A program made the position numbers and the translations under genes. The notes under the pieces were generated by a model. It saw only the letters and a program-made list of their open reading frames with translations. It had not been told where the DNA came from and made no database searches. A DNA stretch of 55,390 bases from Paraburkholderia kirstenboschensis (GTDB lineage: Bacteria; Pseudomonadota; Gammaproteobacteria; Burkholderiales; Burkholderiaceae), in contig NZ_CAJHCR010000029.1 of the NCBI RefSeq assembly GCF_904848585.1, positions 1 through 55,390 on the forward strand. The letters are read 5' to 3'. Below, in pieces: positions 1 to 8,559 of this stretch (positions are counted from its first letter, which is position 1; each line of letters begins with the position of its first letter).

Positions 1-109
1 CCCGACTGAGCGGTTTCGCGTCAACACCTTTGGTAAGAGCCGTATGCAGTAATTCTGCACGTACGGATCCGTGCGGGGGGCGATGGGTAACCATCGTCCC
101 TACCGCGAC
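1..109 (+). mobile_element. Group II intron 3' end (domains V and VI)
   Basis: A group II intron domain V can be folded at 37-69. It starts GAGCCGTATG, carrying the AGC catalytic triad, and closes with CGTACGGATC. Domain VI follows at about 70-106 as a GGCGATGG/CCATCGTC stem with a GTAA loop and a CTAC branch-point context. The 3' splice site is plausibly after GAC at 107-109. The reverse transcriptase part would lie left of the window. The intron end sits 17 bases from the 3' end of the oppositely oriented next gene. Confidence 0.75.
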
Positions 110-126
110 CGATCTTCCGGCGGCGA

Positions 127-615
127 TTATCGGGACGCGGACTGAACGAGCAAGGCTTCCACGACGTCCAAGCCTATGCAATCGCTCGGGTCAAGCCTGC
201 GCAGCTTGGCGATCAGCTTCAATGCAACGGCGCGCTCACCGCCCCGCACACTAAGGAAGGCAAGTGCCTTCAGTGTGAAGAGCCAGAAGCGGCCCGGACC
301 AGGAATGGTGAAGTCGGTGTCGCCCGGCTGTACCGCACACCAGTCGCTGTCGAGCGACGCTTGCTGGGCGGCGACCGCCAAAGCCTTGGTCGCCACCTCC
401 TGCGCCTCGCCAAGTTCGCCCCTGTTCGCATGGAACTTATACAGCAGATAGTAGGGTGGCAGGCAGCGCGGGTACGACAGGACCGCAGTCCACAACGCGC
501 GGGCCACATCGTCATTGCTCCCGCCGCGGGTTCTCTCGATCAGCTGTAGCACGGGGGCGGGGACTTTGTCGCCGAACAGATCGGTCGATTCGATACCAAT
601 AATGAGATCCATCAA
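127..615 (-). CDS. nif-associated helical-repeat (TPR-like) protein, copy 1
   Basis: A 162-residue protein of the same family as the products at 15113-15595 and 26679-27266. Shared landmarks are YYLLYKFHANRG in the middle, GPGRFWLFTLKALAFL, and a closing LRRLDPSD stretch. The spacing suggests short TPR-like helical hairpins. It contains no recognisable catalytic motif. Function is unknown; proteins of this kind are co-transcribed with nif/fix genes. Here it is the last member of a collapsed nifV-fix operon copy whose fixC, fixB and ferredoxin genes are gone, yet its own frame is intact from ATG to TAA. The start is taken at the double ATG because the paralogue begins at the same point with GTG GTG. 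Confidence 0.7.
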   Translation of the reverse strand: MMDLIIGIESTDLFGDKVPAPVLQLIERTRGGSNDDVARALWTAVLSYPRCLPPYYLLYKFHANRGELGEAQEVATKALAVAAQQASLDSDWCAVQPGDTDFTIPGPGRFWLFTLKALAFLSVRGGERAVALKLIAKLRRLDPSDCIGLDVVEALLVQSASR

Positions 616-689
616 TTTGCTCCGACATGGTGAGGCGTCCGGCCGCTATTGCGGCGCGCGGAAGCCGATGTGACGATGGATGTGTTTGT

Positions 690-758
690 CTACCCGGACT
701 TGAACTGGATGCCATGCCCGCCGCGCAGATACGCCCATTCGAGGTTGTGATGGTCCGC
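690..758 (-). pseudogene. fixX: Displaced fixX 3' end
   Basis: A stretch of about 20 codons reading EWAYLRGGHGIQFKSG then stop matches the carboxyl end of the intact FixX at 15927 (EWDYPRGGHGILFKFG). It is separated from the rest of the fixX remnant by roughly 270 bases that I cannot assign. This makes it a broken fragment, not a gene. Confidence 0.65.
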
Positions 759-1027
759 GTTTCCACCGCCAGGCCACTAACCCGAAAATCACGTTCTCTA
801 GCCAGACAATATCCGCAAATCGCTGTTCGCGACCGCGTGTGACGCTTGTTTGATGTTGCATACGAAAGCGGCCAAATAATGGTGATTATCGACTTCCCAC
901 CCGGTAACGCAGTTGGGCTGCTGCGGCGTTGCCGGCAACGCTGACTCAATAGGGATATCTTTGCCACGGCAACGGCGGCATTCACTGGCGTCGAATGGTT
1001 CATGGGCAGCTCGCGCCTTAACCCGGG
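759..1027. other. Unassigned insert inside the fixX remnant
   Basis: About 270 bases split the two parts of the fixX remnant. No frame resembles fixX or a transposase that I recognise, and no clear inverted repeats are visible at its ends. It is probably debris of an insertion followed by deletion. Confidence 0.35.
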
Positions 1028-1260
1028 CTAGCGCTCGACGACGTCAGATATGACGCGCACGATACACAGAATGCGGCAACTACGGCATTCCAGGCAGCCG
1101 CCGGCAATTTGCTTGACCGAGCCCTTGCTCTCCTCCCGATAACAGGAAACTGGGCACACGAACGTGCGGTTTTTTCGGAACAGTCATTGGTGCAGACTTC
1201 ATAGCTTTTTGATGGGTACGTGCGTCGCCCAACGTCCACGCGGCAGAGGTTCTGAAACAG
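1028..1260 (-). pseudogene. fixX: fixX remnant (ferredoxin-like protein)
   Basis: Read on the minus strand with frame changes, this matches FixX from LFQN..RVD through the Cys-rich segment CLECRSCRILC, which aligns with CLECGSCRIIC of the intact protein at 15927. The match then runs into unrelated codons and a stop. It is fused upstream to the end of a fixA remnant. FixX is the ferredoxin-like partner of the FixABC electron-bifurcating complex; this copy cannot make a complete cluster-binding protein. Confidence 0.7.
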
Positions 1261-1392
1261 AGCGACGAGATGAGGGTGTCTTGTAAAGAACTGTATCGCC
1301 GAAACACCTTGGCGCATGATCGTGTTGGTGACAGGGTGAACCCGGACTTGCGCGGAACCTGGGACCTTCTTAATGCAGAGGACAATATGCAT
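1261..1392 (-). pseudogene. fixA: fixA remnant (electron transfer flavoprotein beta)
   Basis: It begins MHIVLCIKKVPGSAQVRVHP, close to the start of the intact FixA (MHIVVCIKQVPDSTQIRVHP). It runs about 34 codons to QGVSAI, then jumps straight to FTRHPHL, which corresponds to the last residues of FixA (FTRHPTL). About 230 codons have been deleted between the two. The remaining sequence continues in frame into the fixX remnant. Confidence 0.75.
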
Positions 1393-1743
1393 TGAGGTAC
1401 TCAAAGTCAGGCGCCGCCGCGTGCCGGCAGCGACCCGCACAGGTTCTCCAACTGACACGAGACGCTGTCCCTCCGCTTCCTGAGAAACCTTGAAGACTTT
1501 CTGCTCCGCGCGCGCGGATGCAACGAAGTCGTTGTCGGACTTCTGCAGTAAGCATCGATAGACGGCGAGCACGGCCGTTGCGTTGTTACACGACAATTCT
1601 TTCTGTTGGTCAACTTGCTGAAAGAAGCGCTTGAGGGTGCAGGTCGCTCCGTTCAACACTTTCGCGTCGAATGCGATGTCGGAGAATCGCGGGCAATCCT
1701 CGGTCGACGACAGACGACGCGGTTGTTCGATAACTTCTTGCAT
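1393..1743 (-). pseudogene. nifW: Degenerate nifW copy
   Basis: The frame starting at 1743 aligns with intact NifW at 19850, through LKRFFQQVDQQKE (intact: LKRFFQYIQQQDA) and EQKVFKV. It then drifts and runs on into the fixA remnant without a stop. The likely ancestral TGA is still visible at 1407-1409 in another frame, so there has been at least one indel. NifW protects or stabilises the MoFe protein. The poor conservation outside a few blocks suggests that this copy is inactive. Confidence 0.6.
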
Positions 1744-1785
1744 GTCGTTACTTCTATTCGAGAAGCCTGGCCGCCATGATCACAT

Positions 1786-2922
1786 TCACGACACTTTCAA
1801 CCGCGTGCTGCGCGTTTGGGTCAGGAAGCGACGCAAATCGCCTGCACTCGGCGCCTGCTTGTGCTGCGTGGCGAAGGAGCGGATGCGCGCAAGCAGCAGC
1901 GGGATGAGCCGCTCCGGCACCCTCACGCCTAGAGCGTCGTAGGCCTCACGCACACTTTGAGATCCAGAATGTTTCCCGAGTATCGTCGACCTTTGCCGGC
2001 CGAGTTCTGCCGGATCGAATCCCTCGTAGGTCGCGGGGTGCTTTGCGAGGCCGTCGGTGTGAATGCCAGACTCGTGGGTAAAGATGCTCCTACCGATGAT
2101 GCTCTTGTTGAAGGAAACTGCGCGGCCTGAGGCTTGTTCGACCAGCGACGAAATGTCGGACAGCGCTCTGGGGTCGACGCCGGTGTCTCGTCGCAACAGG
2201 TGCCGTGCGCCCATCACGACTTCTTCCAGCGCCGCATTGCCGGCGCGCTCACCCAACCCGTTGACGGTGGTGCTTGCATGGGTCGCGCCGGCCCCAAGGG
2301 CGGCCAATGTGTTGGCTGTGGCGAGCCCGAGGTCGTCGTGCGCATGAATTTCGATTTCCAGATCGACGGCAACGCGGAGCGCTGCAATGGCGTAGAAGGT
2401 CTTAAAGGGGTCCAGCATACCGACAGTGTCGGCAAAGCGGACGCGCTGGGCGCCGTGCTGCTGCGCGCATTGCGCCACTTCTATGAGAAATGAGGGATCC
2501 GCCCGCGAGGCGTCTTCCATGCCGAGGGAAATCCTGGGATGGTTTTTCGCCGCCTCGTCGACGACGCGCGCGATCTGCGCCAGTACCCAACTGCGCGACT
2601 TCCGCAGCTTGTGTTGCAAATGAATATCCGAAACGGGAACGGAGAGATGAACGATATCGGCATCGCAGCGCAATGCCGCAGAGAGATCCTCGTCGGTGAG
2701 TCGCCCCCAAACCATCAGGCGGGCGTCGAGGTTCAGGTCGACGATTGCAGCGATGCACGCCATTTCGTCTTCGCCCATGGCAGGAATTCCGATTTCGAGT
2801 TCGGCCACGCCGGCTTGCGACAGTGCGGCGGCGATTGCGCATTTTTCCTCAGTGCGAAACGCGACTCCAGCGGTCTGCTCGCCGTCGCGAAGTGTCGTGT
2901 CATTGATGATCGGATAGAGCAT
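1786..2922 (-). CDS. nifV: Homocitrate synthase NifV, second copy
   Basis: Condenses acetyl-CoA with 2-oxoglutarate to homocitrate, the organic ligand of FeMo-co. The 378-residue frame starts MLYPIINDTTLRDGEQTAG. It has the family's DTTLRDGEQ motif, the metal-binding HAHDDLG (intact copy: HAHNDLG), NGLGERAGNAALEEVVMG and FTHESGIHTDG. It has the same length as the nifV at 20005 but is clearly diverged along its whole length, so this is not a recent duplication. An upstream in-frame ATG exists, but 2922 aligns with the paralogue. The gene keeps its own sigma54-type promoter, although everything downstream except the last gene has decayed. It appears functional. Confidence 0.92.
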   Translation of the reverse strand: MLYPIINDTTLRDGEQTAGVAFRTEEKCAIAAALSQAGVAELEIGIPAMGEDEMACIAAIVDLNLDARLMVWGRLTDEDLSAALRCDADIVHLSVPVSDIHLQHKLRKSRSWVLAQIARVVDEAAKNHPRISLGMEDASRADPSFLIEVAQCAQQHGAQRVRFADTVGMLDPFKTFYAIAALRVAVDLEIEIHAHDDLGLATANTLAALGAGATHASTTVNGLGERAGNAALEEVVMGARHLLRRDTGVDPRALSDISSLVEQASGRAVSFNKSIIGRSIFTHESGIHTDGLAKHPATYEGFDPAELGRQRSTILGKHSGSQSVREAYDALGVRVPERLIPLLLARIRSFATQHKQAPSAGDLRRFLTQTRSTRLKVS

Positions 2923-2953
2923 GTCAGGTCTCTTGAGTTGTCGCCGATGGACC

Positions 2954-3078
2954 GCAAGCATTGTGCCAAGCGAGCATCTACAGTCGGAGTTCAATTTGCG
3001 GAATGTTGACCGGCCCAATGTCGGGTTATGGCGGTGCATCATCCGATTGTTCGTGTCGCGAATGTTACGTTCCGGACA
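2954..3078 (-). promoter_or_regulatory. NifA/sigma54 promoter of nifV copy 2
   Basis: On the minus strand, TTGGCACAATGCTTGC (complement of 2954-2969) is a perfect -24/-12 element (TGGCAC-N5-TTGC). A NifA upstream activator site TGT-N10-ACA lies at 3063-3078, about 95 bases upstream. The start codon is 32 bases downstream of the -12 element. Confidence 0.85.
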
Positions 3079-3510
3079 ATACAGCCGCGCTGCAGTTGGC
3101 TCGATCGGTTCTGTCCGCTAGCGGGCAGAATGACGAACTGTTCGCTTGATGCATACTCGAAACAATTAGTCAAACAAAGCAATGTTGACGTAAGCCGGTC
3201 GCGACGGAATGGACACCGTCCTCCGTCCGGAGAAGGTGACGCGCTTGAGGGTTCCTAGGACTGAACCACATCAATGTGCCGAGGTGGAGTTGCGACACAG
3301 CCAGCTTGGGGAACTGATGCCCCCGATGGATGCTACGATATATAGACTCTGTATTAATTGCAAAACGGTTGTTCCCGGAAATTCGACTACAACAACATCA
3401 CCGTCCTGACGAGGTGCAGGAGGGACATGTCGGCGATTCATGAGTCAGTTTGAAAATTGTTCTTGGCAGCTTTCTGCGCAGAAGGGCACCACTATCGCGT
3501 CGCGAGCAAT
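3079..3510. other. Intergenic stretch without a recognisable gene
   Basis: Between the nifV2 promoter and the glutamine synthetase fragment no frame shows a known protein signature. The part around 3340-3420 is AT-richer than its surroundings. No repeat or RNA gene was recognised. Confidence 0.4.
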
Positions 3511-4140
3511 TTAACGTGACAGCGCCGTGGCGAGGCAACGTCTCTCGAATCCCCTGACCAACTTCCAATCCGTGACCCGCCGATCATATTCGAACTGCTC
3601 CCATCGGGCGGCGTGCACGTAGTGATCGACGACCTCGTTCCCCAACACCTCGCCCAGCCCCTGTCGAATTCGAACTGATGTCGCTGGAGTCCCGCAGCGT
3701 TTTCGGAATTTCCGGTAGCTCGCATCCCGATAAGCGTCGCCGACAATCGGGTCTGCGATACCAGTTCGCGTCGATGCCCGCAAGACCCGCTGCAACTAGC
3801 GCCACAAAAGCGATATACGGATTCAGATCCGCACCGCAGATGCGGCACTTCACGCGGACGGCGTCCGAGCCTTCGCCGCAAAGGCCGAAACCGACTGTCC
3901 GATTGTCTTGGCTCCCTGCGACCTTGGTCGGCATGAGCGTACCGAGCTGGAATCGCTTGTAGGAGTTGATGTGGGGCACCAGAAAGAGAGTGATGTTCTT
4001 TGAATATTTCAGCAGTCCCCCAAGGTTAAGGTGCATCAGATTGAGACGTTTATATGCGGATGCGGTGCAAACGCTTTGCCGCCCTTCTCCAAAGGAGCAC
4101 GCAAAATACATGCGACTGACACGGCCGTCCCACAGCATCT
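3511..4140 (-). pseudogene. Glutamine synthetase family fragment (C-terminal half)
   Basis: Minus-strand frames contain the glutamine synthetase signatures LFLVPHINSYKRFQ, SQDNRTVGF, VKCRICGADLNPYIAF and, in a different frame, HYVHAARWEQFEYDRRVTDW. These belong to the carboxyl half of a GlnA/GlnT-type enzyme. At least one frameshift separates them. The amino-terminal half, with most metal ligands, is missing at the junction with truncated nodC near 4140-4210. It could derive from a glutamine synthetase or a gamma-glutamyl-polyamine synthetase; the remaining part does not decide. Confidence 0.75.
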
Positions 4141-4207
4141 AAGATAAGTGGCGTGCCGATCACTCGTCGCTACAAACGCCGTCTCATACCACCACCAACG
4201 TCAAAGA

Positions 4208-4832
4208 ACCGCAACACATAACAGCGCCGAAGCGAGCCTGTGCCGCGCGTTCTTCGTTGCAAGCCAACCAGTACTCCATATCGATCAGGCGGATCAGCCA
4301 AGTGTCGCTCCGGTTGCTGGCCGTCAACTGCCCCATGGCGGCGCCTATCTTCGTGTCTCGCATTGTCAATACGAGCTTCTTGACCACATCGGGCGCCAGC
4401 GTCGTGTCCGAGTCGACATTGAGTACCAGTTCCCCGGATGAAGAGCGTATCGCGGCGATCTGTGCCTTTCGCTTTCTCATATTTTGGGGAAGCGTAATGA
4501 AGTTGAATCTCGGGTCGCGTGTGTAGGCATCGTATACCGGCATCACGGCGTCGAGATTCGCAGAACCATCATCAACCATATAGACCCGCAGTTCTCCGGC
4601 GCAGTCCTGGGTTGCGATGGACTCCAGGCATGCGGAGAGCTTCCCGGGGTCCTCATTGAAGCGGGGGGAATAATGACATCCACGCCCGGCAGAGTGTCGG
4701 AGTCGACCAATCCGGCCGACAGCGATGACATGTTTGTCGGCTGGGCATAAGCGCCTGAGTGCATTTATAGACAGTCGAGAGCAGCGCATAAAACGAGACA
4801 GCGACAGTGCTAGTTGCGGCAAGCACGTTCAT
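4208..4832 (-). pseudogene. nodC: Truncated and frameshifted nodC
   Basis: This copy of the N-acetylglucosaminyltransferase gene starts at 4832, overlapping the end of nodB as expected in a nodABC operon. It is frameshifted near codon 30. It then follows the intact NodC (52365-53723) almost residue for residue from CLESIATQD through NVDSDTTLAPDVVKKLVLTM to FGAVMCC, where homology stops abruptly near 4210. The membrane-spanning carboxyl half and the processivity motifs are gone, so it cannot make chitin oligomers. Confidence 0.9.
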
Positions 4833-5502
4833 AGGGTGTCTGATTCGTCCGGTGAGGTTGAGGAAGCGATCGGATTGCAAACCCTCGGTCATGCAATGCT
4901 GGAATCATGAGGGACAGCGCCGTGAGGGTCTGCTCGCGCAGAGCAGCGTGAGTGCATCCTCCCAACTCATCGGGAGGGCATCCGTCGTGCAAGAGCACAA
5001 TTGCACCCGGCCGGACAGAGGCCAGCACTGCGCTGACAATCGCGTCCACGCCGGGACGAGACCAGTCTCGCGGGTCTACCGACCAGTGGAGGGGCGCCAG
5101 ATCAGCGCTCGCTGACGTAGTGAGCACTGCTTGGGTCCACGTGCCATACGGGGCACGCATATACCGCAGCGAAGCCTGGGGGCTCGCCATCCTGATGACC
5201 CTGCTTGCCGTTAGTATTTCCTGTTGTACTTCGGTGGGTTCGCATCTGGACAGGTCCGGATGAGTCATCGTGTGGTTTGCGACCTCGTGCCCTTCTGCGA
5301 TCATTCGTCGGATTAGCTTCGGCTGGTCCTCTACGTACGCACCGATGACGCAGAACGTTGCTGGCACCCGGTGTTCCGCCAGCACATCGAGGACGTCCGG
5401 TGTGCAAAGCGGATTAGGGCCGTCGTCAAACGTCAAATAAACGCTGCGACGTCCGGTGGTGTCAGCGCACTCGCTGAGCGCTTCCGATAAGCAGTGCCTC
5501 AC
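4810..5502 (-). CDS. nodB: NodB chitooligosaccharide deacetylase
   Basis: Removes the N-acetyl group from the non-reducing end of the chitin oligosaccharide, the step that makes room for the NodA acyl chain. The 230-residue protein is a carbohydrate esterase family 4 (NodB homology) domain. It shows TFDDGP near residue 25, the metal-binding HxxxH in NHTMTH, RAPYG and LLHDG near residue 170. Its ATG overlaps the nodA stop by four bases (ATGA), indicating translational coupling. It is the only complete nodB in the window; a decayed partial copy lies upstream of the intact nodC at 53.8-54.1 kb. Confidence 0.95.
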   Translation of the reverse strand: MRHCLSEALSECADTTGRRSVYLTFDDGPNPLCTPDVLDVLAEHRVPATFCVIGAYVEDQPKLIRRMIAEGHEVANHTMTHPDLSRCEPTEVQQEILTASRVIRMASPQASLRYMRAPYGTWTQAVLTTSASADLAPLHWSVDPRDWSRPGVDAIVSAVLASVRPGAIVLLHDGCPPDELGGCTHAALREQTLTALSLMIPALHDRGFAIRSLPQPHRTNQTPYERACRN

Positions 5503-6092
5503 AGCTCTGGCCCGTTCCGGTCAATTATCGTTCCGGTCGGCCAATCGCTCATTGACCGTCCAATCGGTAAGACGACAATGAGTACGTCCTCGATGCGCGT
5601 GGGCGGCGTGTCGAGATGCACTTCTCGAAGGGTCGACCTCACGCGAACTCCAGACACAATAGTCGCCAGACCGGGGCGGCCGAGCAGCCTTGCAATATGT
5701 TGCCGCAACGCGTGTCGAACCGTGCCGAAGCCGAATGGAACGTCAAGTTCCTGCAACACGGGATACATCACGCGCATTAAATGAGGGATTCCGAGTCCCT
5801 CAAGATCCGGACGTACCGCGTACAATCCTAGTTCGGCCACTAGTAGATCGACTGCGCCAACCTTGATGAAACGACGCAGTGCGCCGATATGAGCCGCTAC
5901 GCCGCGCGCGTCGTAGCCGATTGCACGGAACTCTGGCCTCGCACCAGCCCAACTGTGATTGCCTTCGAATGGTTTTGCATTAAACGCCCCGGTCGGCCCG
6001 TAGGTCTTTCGGAAGAACTCGGACAGTTCGATGTGGTCGGCGAGTTGCAACTCATTTTCCCAAACCAGCCTCCACCGCACCTGAGAGCGCAT
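5499..6092 (-). CDS. nodA: NodA N-acyltransferase
   Basis: Transfers a fatty acyl chain to the free amino group created by NodB, completing the Nod factor core. The 197-residue protein has the usual NodA opening MRSQVRWRLVWENELQLADH and an acyltransferase body with SEFFRKTYGPTGAFN, EFRAIGYDARG and PDLEGLGIPHLMR. An in-frame ATG 39 bases upstream would add 13 residues, but 6092 matches the family start and follows a GAGG sequence. The nod box lies about 1 kb upstream, an unusually long distance. It is the only intact nodA here. Confidence 0.95.
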   Translation of the reverse strand: MRSQVRWRLVWENELQLADHIELSEFFRKTYGPTGAFNAKPFEGNHSWAGARPEFRAIGYDARGVAAHIGALRRFIKVGAVDLLVAELGLYAVRPDLEGLGIPHLMRVMYPVLQELDVPFGFGTVRHALRQHIARLLGRPGLATIVSGVRVRSTLREVHLDTPPTRIEDVLIVVLPIGRSMSDWPTGTIIDRNGPEL

Positions 6093-6127
6093 GGAGAGAG
6101 GTCCTCTAGCTGTGGACACGGCCAAAT

Positions 6128-6400
6128 TCACGACTGCCTCCTATGCGCCGTCCGGCCTTTGAGGGTGGACCTGACGCGCGCGAAGGACTTGCTGGGAAAG
6201 CGGTTCGATTTCAAGAAATCATCTGCACTCTGGAACAGTTCTGGGATGAAGCCCGAAGAAAAGAGCATTTCCGTCAACGCTTCACGGACCGATCGAACCT
6301 CATCGACGATGGAGAGTACATCGAGTGCGCGTGCCTTTCGTACCAGATCTACCAAAGACTCCCCCCGCATCTTCCGCACGATCTGACCGCGATTGAGACG
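6128..6400 (-). pseudogene. Two joined response-regulator fragments (FixJ/NodW type)
   Basis: An open stretch reads GQIVRKMRGESLVDLVRKAR, like the end of a LuxR/FixJ-type helix-turn-helix domain. It continues at once into VLSIVDEVRSVREALTEMLF, like the start of a receiver domain (normally with acidic DDD residues; here partly lost). The receiver breaks off after about 45 residues, just before nodA. These are remnants of tandem two-component regulators rather than a working gene. Confidence 0.55.
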
Positions 6401-7102
6401 AGATCCATTTGGCCGGGTCGCTGAAGCATTTGGCACCTGCAATCGGCTGCTCCCGATTCGTCGCGAAGCCAAGGCGAAGTCGAGGGTTGCCTCAACTGTA
6501 CGAAGATAAGCGGCCGATATAGAAAGGCTTTGGAGAACTTTGCGAAGGTTTGCCTGTAGTAAGCGCCTACGCGACCTGCCAGACGCTTGTCGCGTCGTGT
6601 CGGCGCGATGCAGCTCGCCCATGCCGCCGTAGGCCGTGGCCGCATTGGGCATGTGCCTCGGTGGATGCTCGACGTACACCTGAGGATTTTTCTCGAAGTC
6701 AGGGCAAAGATCGACAACCATCTTGATATGCCTAAATTCTATTTCTCCGGCCCGACGTATTGCTACGGTATTCATGAGAGCGTCCACGAGAAATTGACTT
6801 GAAATTTGGTGCCGTATCTGCCGAGAACGTTCAGCGAGTTCGGCATCGGCGTTTCCTTCGTGCAGGTGATGAAGCGTCGCCAGTGGTGCATTAGCTGTTG
6901 CGCCATGCGTGAGCCAGTCACAGACCGACTGCCCGCGCACGTCGAGTTGCTCGGCAGTGAAGTTGCGCTTGATCCTGTGTCCGAGCAGCGTCAGGGCCGC
7001 GCTCGCGTGCGCGTGTCCCGATGCGTGTGATTGATCGACAACTGCTGCAACGTCATTCCTAGGCTTCGCTCAGTACCAGGAACACTATGCTCCATGCTGT
7101 AC
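6401..7102. other. nod box to nodA spacer, unassigned
   Basis: About 700 bases between the response-regulator debris and the nod box. A minus-strand open frame crosses much of it, but its translation shows no family that I recognise. It is probably part of the degraded regulatory insert and would form a long leader of the nodAB transcript. Confidence 0.4.
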
Positions 7103-7150
7103 AATTCGTAAAATCGATTGTATTGATGGAACACATCCACACTACGGATA
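7103..7150 (-). promoter_or_regulatory. nod box upstream of nodAB
   Basis: Read on the plus strand, AATTCGTAAAATCGATTGTA is followed by TTGATGGAACACATCCACAC and a closing GGATA half. This matches the inverted nod box consensus (ATC-N9-GAT units plus the conserved AATCGATTTTACnAAT block), oriented towards nodA. It ends only 10 bases before the nodD start codon, so NodD bound here could also affect its own gene. Confidence 0.88.
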
Positions 7151-7160
7151 AGGTGGAATC

Positions 7161-8108
7161 ATGCGTTTCAAGGGCCTCGATCTAAATCTCCTCGTCGCGC
7201 TCGATGCTCTGATGACCGAGCGTAACCTCACCGCGGCGGCACGCAGCATCAACCTGAGCCAGCCGGCCATGAGCGCGGCCGTCGCCCGGCTACGCACCTA
7301 TTTCTGCGATGAACTATTTACGATGAGGGGCCGGGAACTTGTCCCAACACCGCGTGCTGAAGGGCTCGCCGCTCCGATCCGCGAGGCTCTGGTGCACATC
7401 CAGCTCTCCGTTATTTCCCGGGACGTCTTCAACCCGGCCAAATCGGATCGCTGCTTCAGGATCATCCTTTCCGATTTCATGGCACTCGTATTTTTTCGAA
7501 AGATCGTGGAGCGTATTGCACGGGAAGCTCCCGCCGTCGGCTTCGAATTGCTACCACTTGCCGACGACCCCGATGAGGTTCTCCGGCGCGGCGAAGCCGA
7601 TTTTCTTATCTTGCCGGAACTGTTTATGTCGAGCGTGCATCCTAAGGCGAAGCTGTTCGAGGAGACACTCGTGTGCATAGGCTGCCGCACGAACAAGCAG
7701 CTATCAGGGCAGCTTACATTCGAGAGATACATGTCGATGGGGCACGTTTCGGTGAGGTTCGGACGTACGCGGCGGCCCTCCATCGAGGAGTGGTTTTTGC
7801 TTGAGCACGGTCTCAAGAAACGGAACGAGGTCATCGTGCCGAGCTTCAGTATGATCCCTCCTATGCTATTAAACACTGACCGTATAGGGACGATGCCTTT
7901 AAGGCTGGTCAAGCATTTCGAAAAGACGATGCCTCTGCGGATGGTCGAACTTCCGCTGCCACTTCCCGCATTCACTGAGGCCGTCCAATGGTCTGCCCTT
8001 CACAGCAGTGATCCGGCAAGCAACTGGATGCGGGAGATAATATTGCATGAGGCGTCATGCATGGTTGCTCCGCGTGAGACCACGCGAAAACCAACCCACC
8101 CAAATTAG
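7161..8108 (+). CDS. nodD: NodD, LysR-type regulator of nod genes
   Basis: Binds nod boxes and activates nod operons when plant flavonoids are present. The 315-residue protein opens with MRFKGLDLNLLVALDALMTE, the invariant NodD start. The winged helix-turn-helix spans about residues 8-65 (LTAAARSINLSQPAMSAAVA), followed by a LysR substrate-binding region with FRIILSDFMALVF. The length is normal for NodD. It diverges from the nod box next to it, and AAGGTGG precedes the ATG. It is the only nodD in the window. The equivalent place at the second nod box is occupied by an IS3 element. Confidence 0.96.
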   Translation: MRFKGLDLNLLVALDALMTERNLTAAARSINLSQPAMSAAVARLRTYFCDELFTMRGRELVPTPRAEGLAAPIREALVHIQLSVISRDVFNPAKSDRCFRIILSDFMALVFFRKIVERIAREAPAVGFELLPLADDPDEVLRRGEADFLILPELFMSSVHPKAKLFEETLVCIGCRTNKQLSGQLTFERYMSMGHVSVRFGRTRRPSIEEWFLLEHGLKKRNEVIVPSFSMIPPMLLNTDRIGTMPLRLVKHFEKTMPLRMVELPLPLPAFTEAVQWSALHSSDPASNWMREIILHEASCMVAPRETTRKPTHPN

Positions 8109-8176
8109 GAAATTGGGATCCTTCAGCAGGTTTTGCGGAATGGATTTTTGGGGTTTCGAGGGTTTTGTGGCCATAT

Positions 8177-8294
8177 CCATGTCGCCACGCCAGGCCTGAT
8201 TCGCCGCAGTGACGGCAAACACCTGATCGAGCAGGTTCGGCGCGACCGGCGAGCTGTGTGTCAATTTGATGGTGCCTTTAATTTGAGTTTCTGG
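8177..8294 (-). mobile_element. IS3-family orfB fragment
   Basis: About 40 codons read SPVAPNLLDQVFAVTAANQAW, the segment just before the first catalytic Asp in IS3-family orfB; compare VAPNILDQDFSASAPNQA in the IS3 at 54.3 kb. The DITY motif and everything after it are missing. Confidence 0.6.
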
Positions 8295-8559
8295 TCGCAA
8301 CGCAACCCCTCCTTGCGACGCAGTCTCTTTATCGAATGTACGCACGTGCAAAGCCATGCGCTACGAGGTGCCTTGCAGGAGTTCGGCCCCATAACTCTCG
8401 AGGAGCGCTGATGTGCGGCAGTATCTCCACCTCAAGCCGGGCCCCTGCTGCGCGCGGCGACGCCGCCATCGCTCTATCCACGAATCAAAGACATAGTGCG
8501 GGTAGACAGTCGATCCTGAAGAATTCAGTTTGCGAGGCGCACCCGTGGCTTGGCTCGTT
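8295..8559. other. Unassigned stretch in the transposon-debris region
   Basis: Roughly 260 bases between an IS3 fragment and an IS5-type fragment. Short open frames only, none recognisable. Confidence 0.35.

Noticed and set aside
3511..4138. Glutamine synthetase fragment as a functional symbiotic enzyme
   Set aside because: The amino half is missing and the frame is broken.
6128..6940. A 270-codon frame as a single regulatory gene
   Set aside because: Only the last 90 codons resemble regulators, as two unrelated halves joined back to front; the rest matches nothing known.
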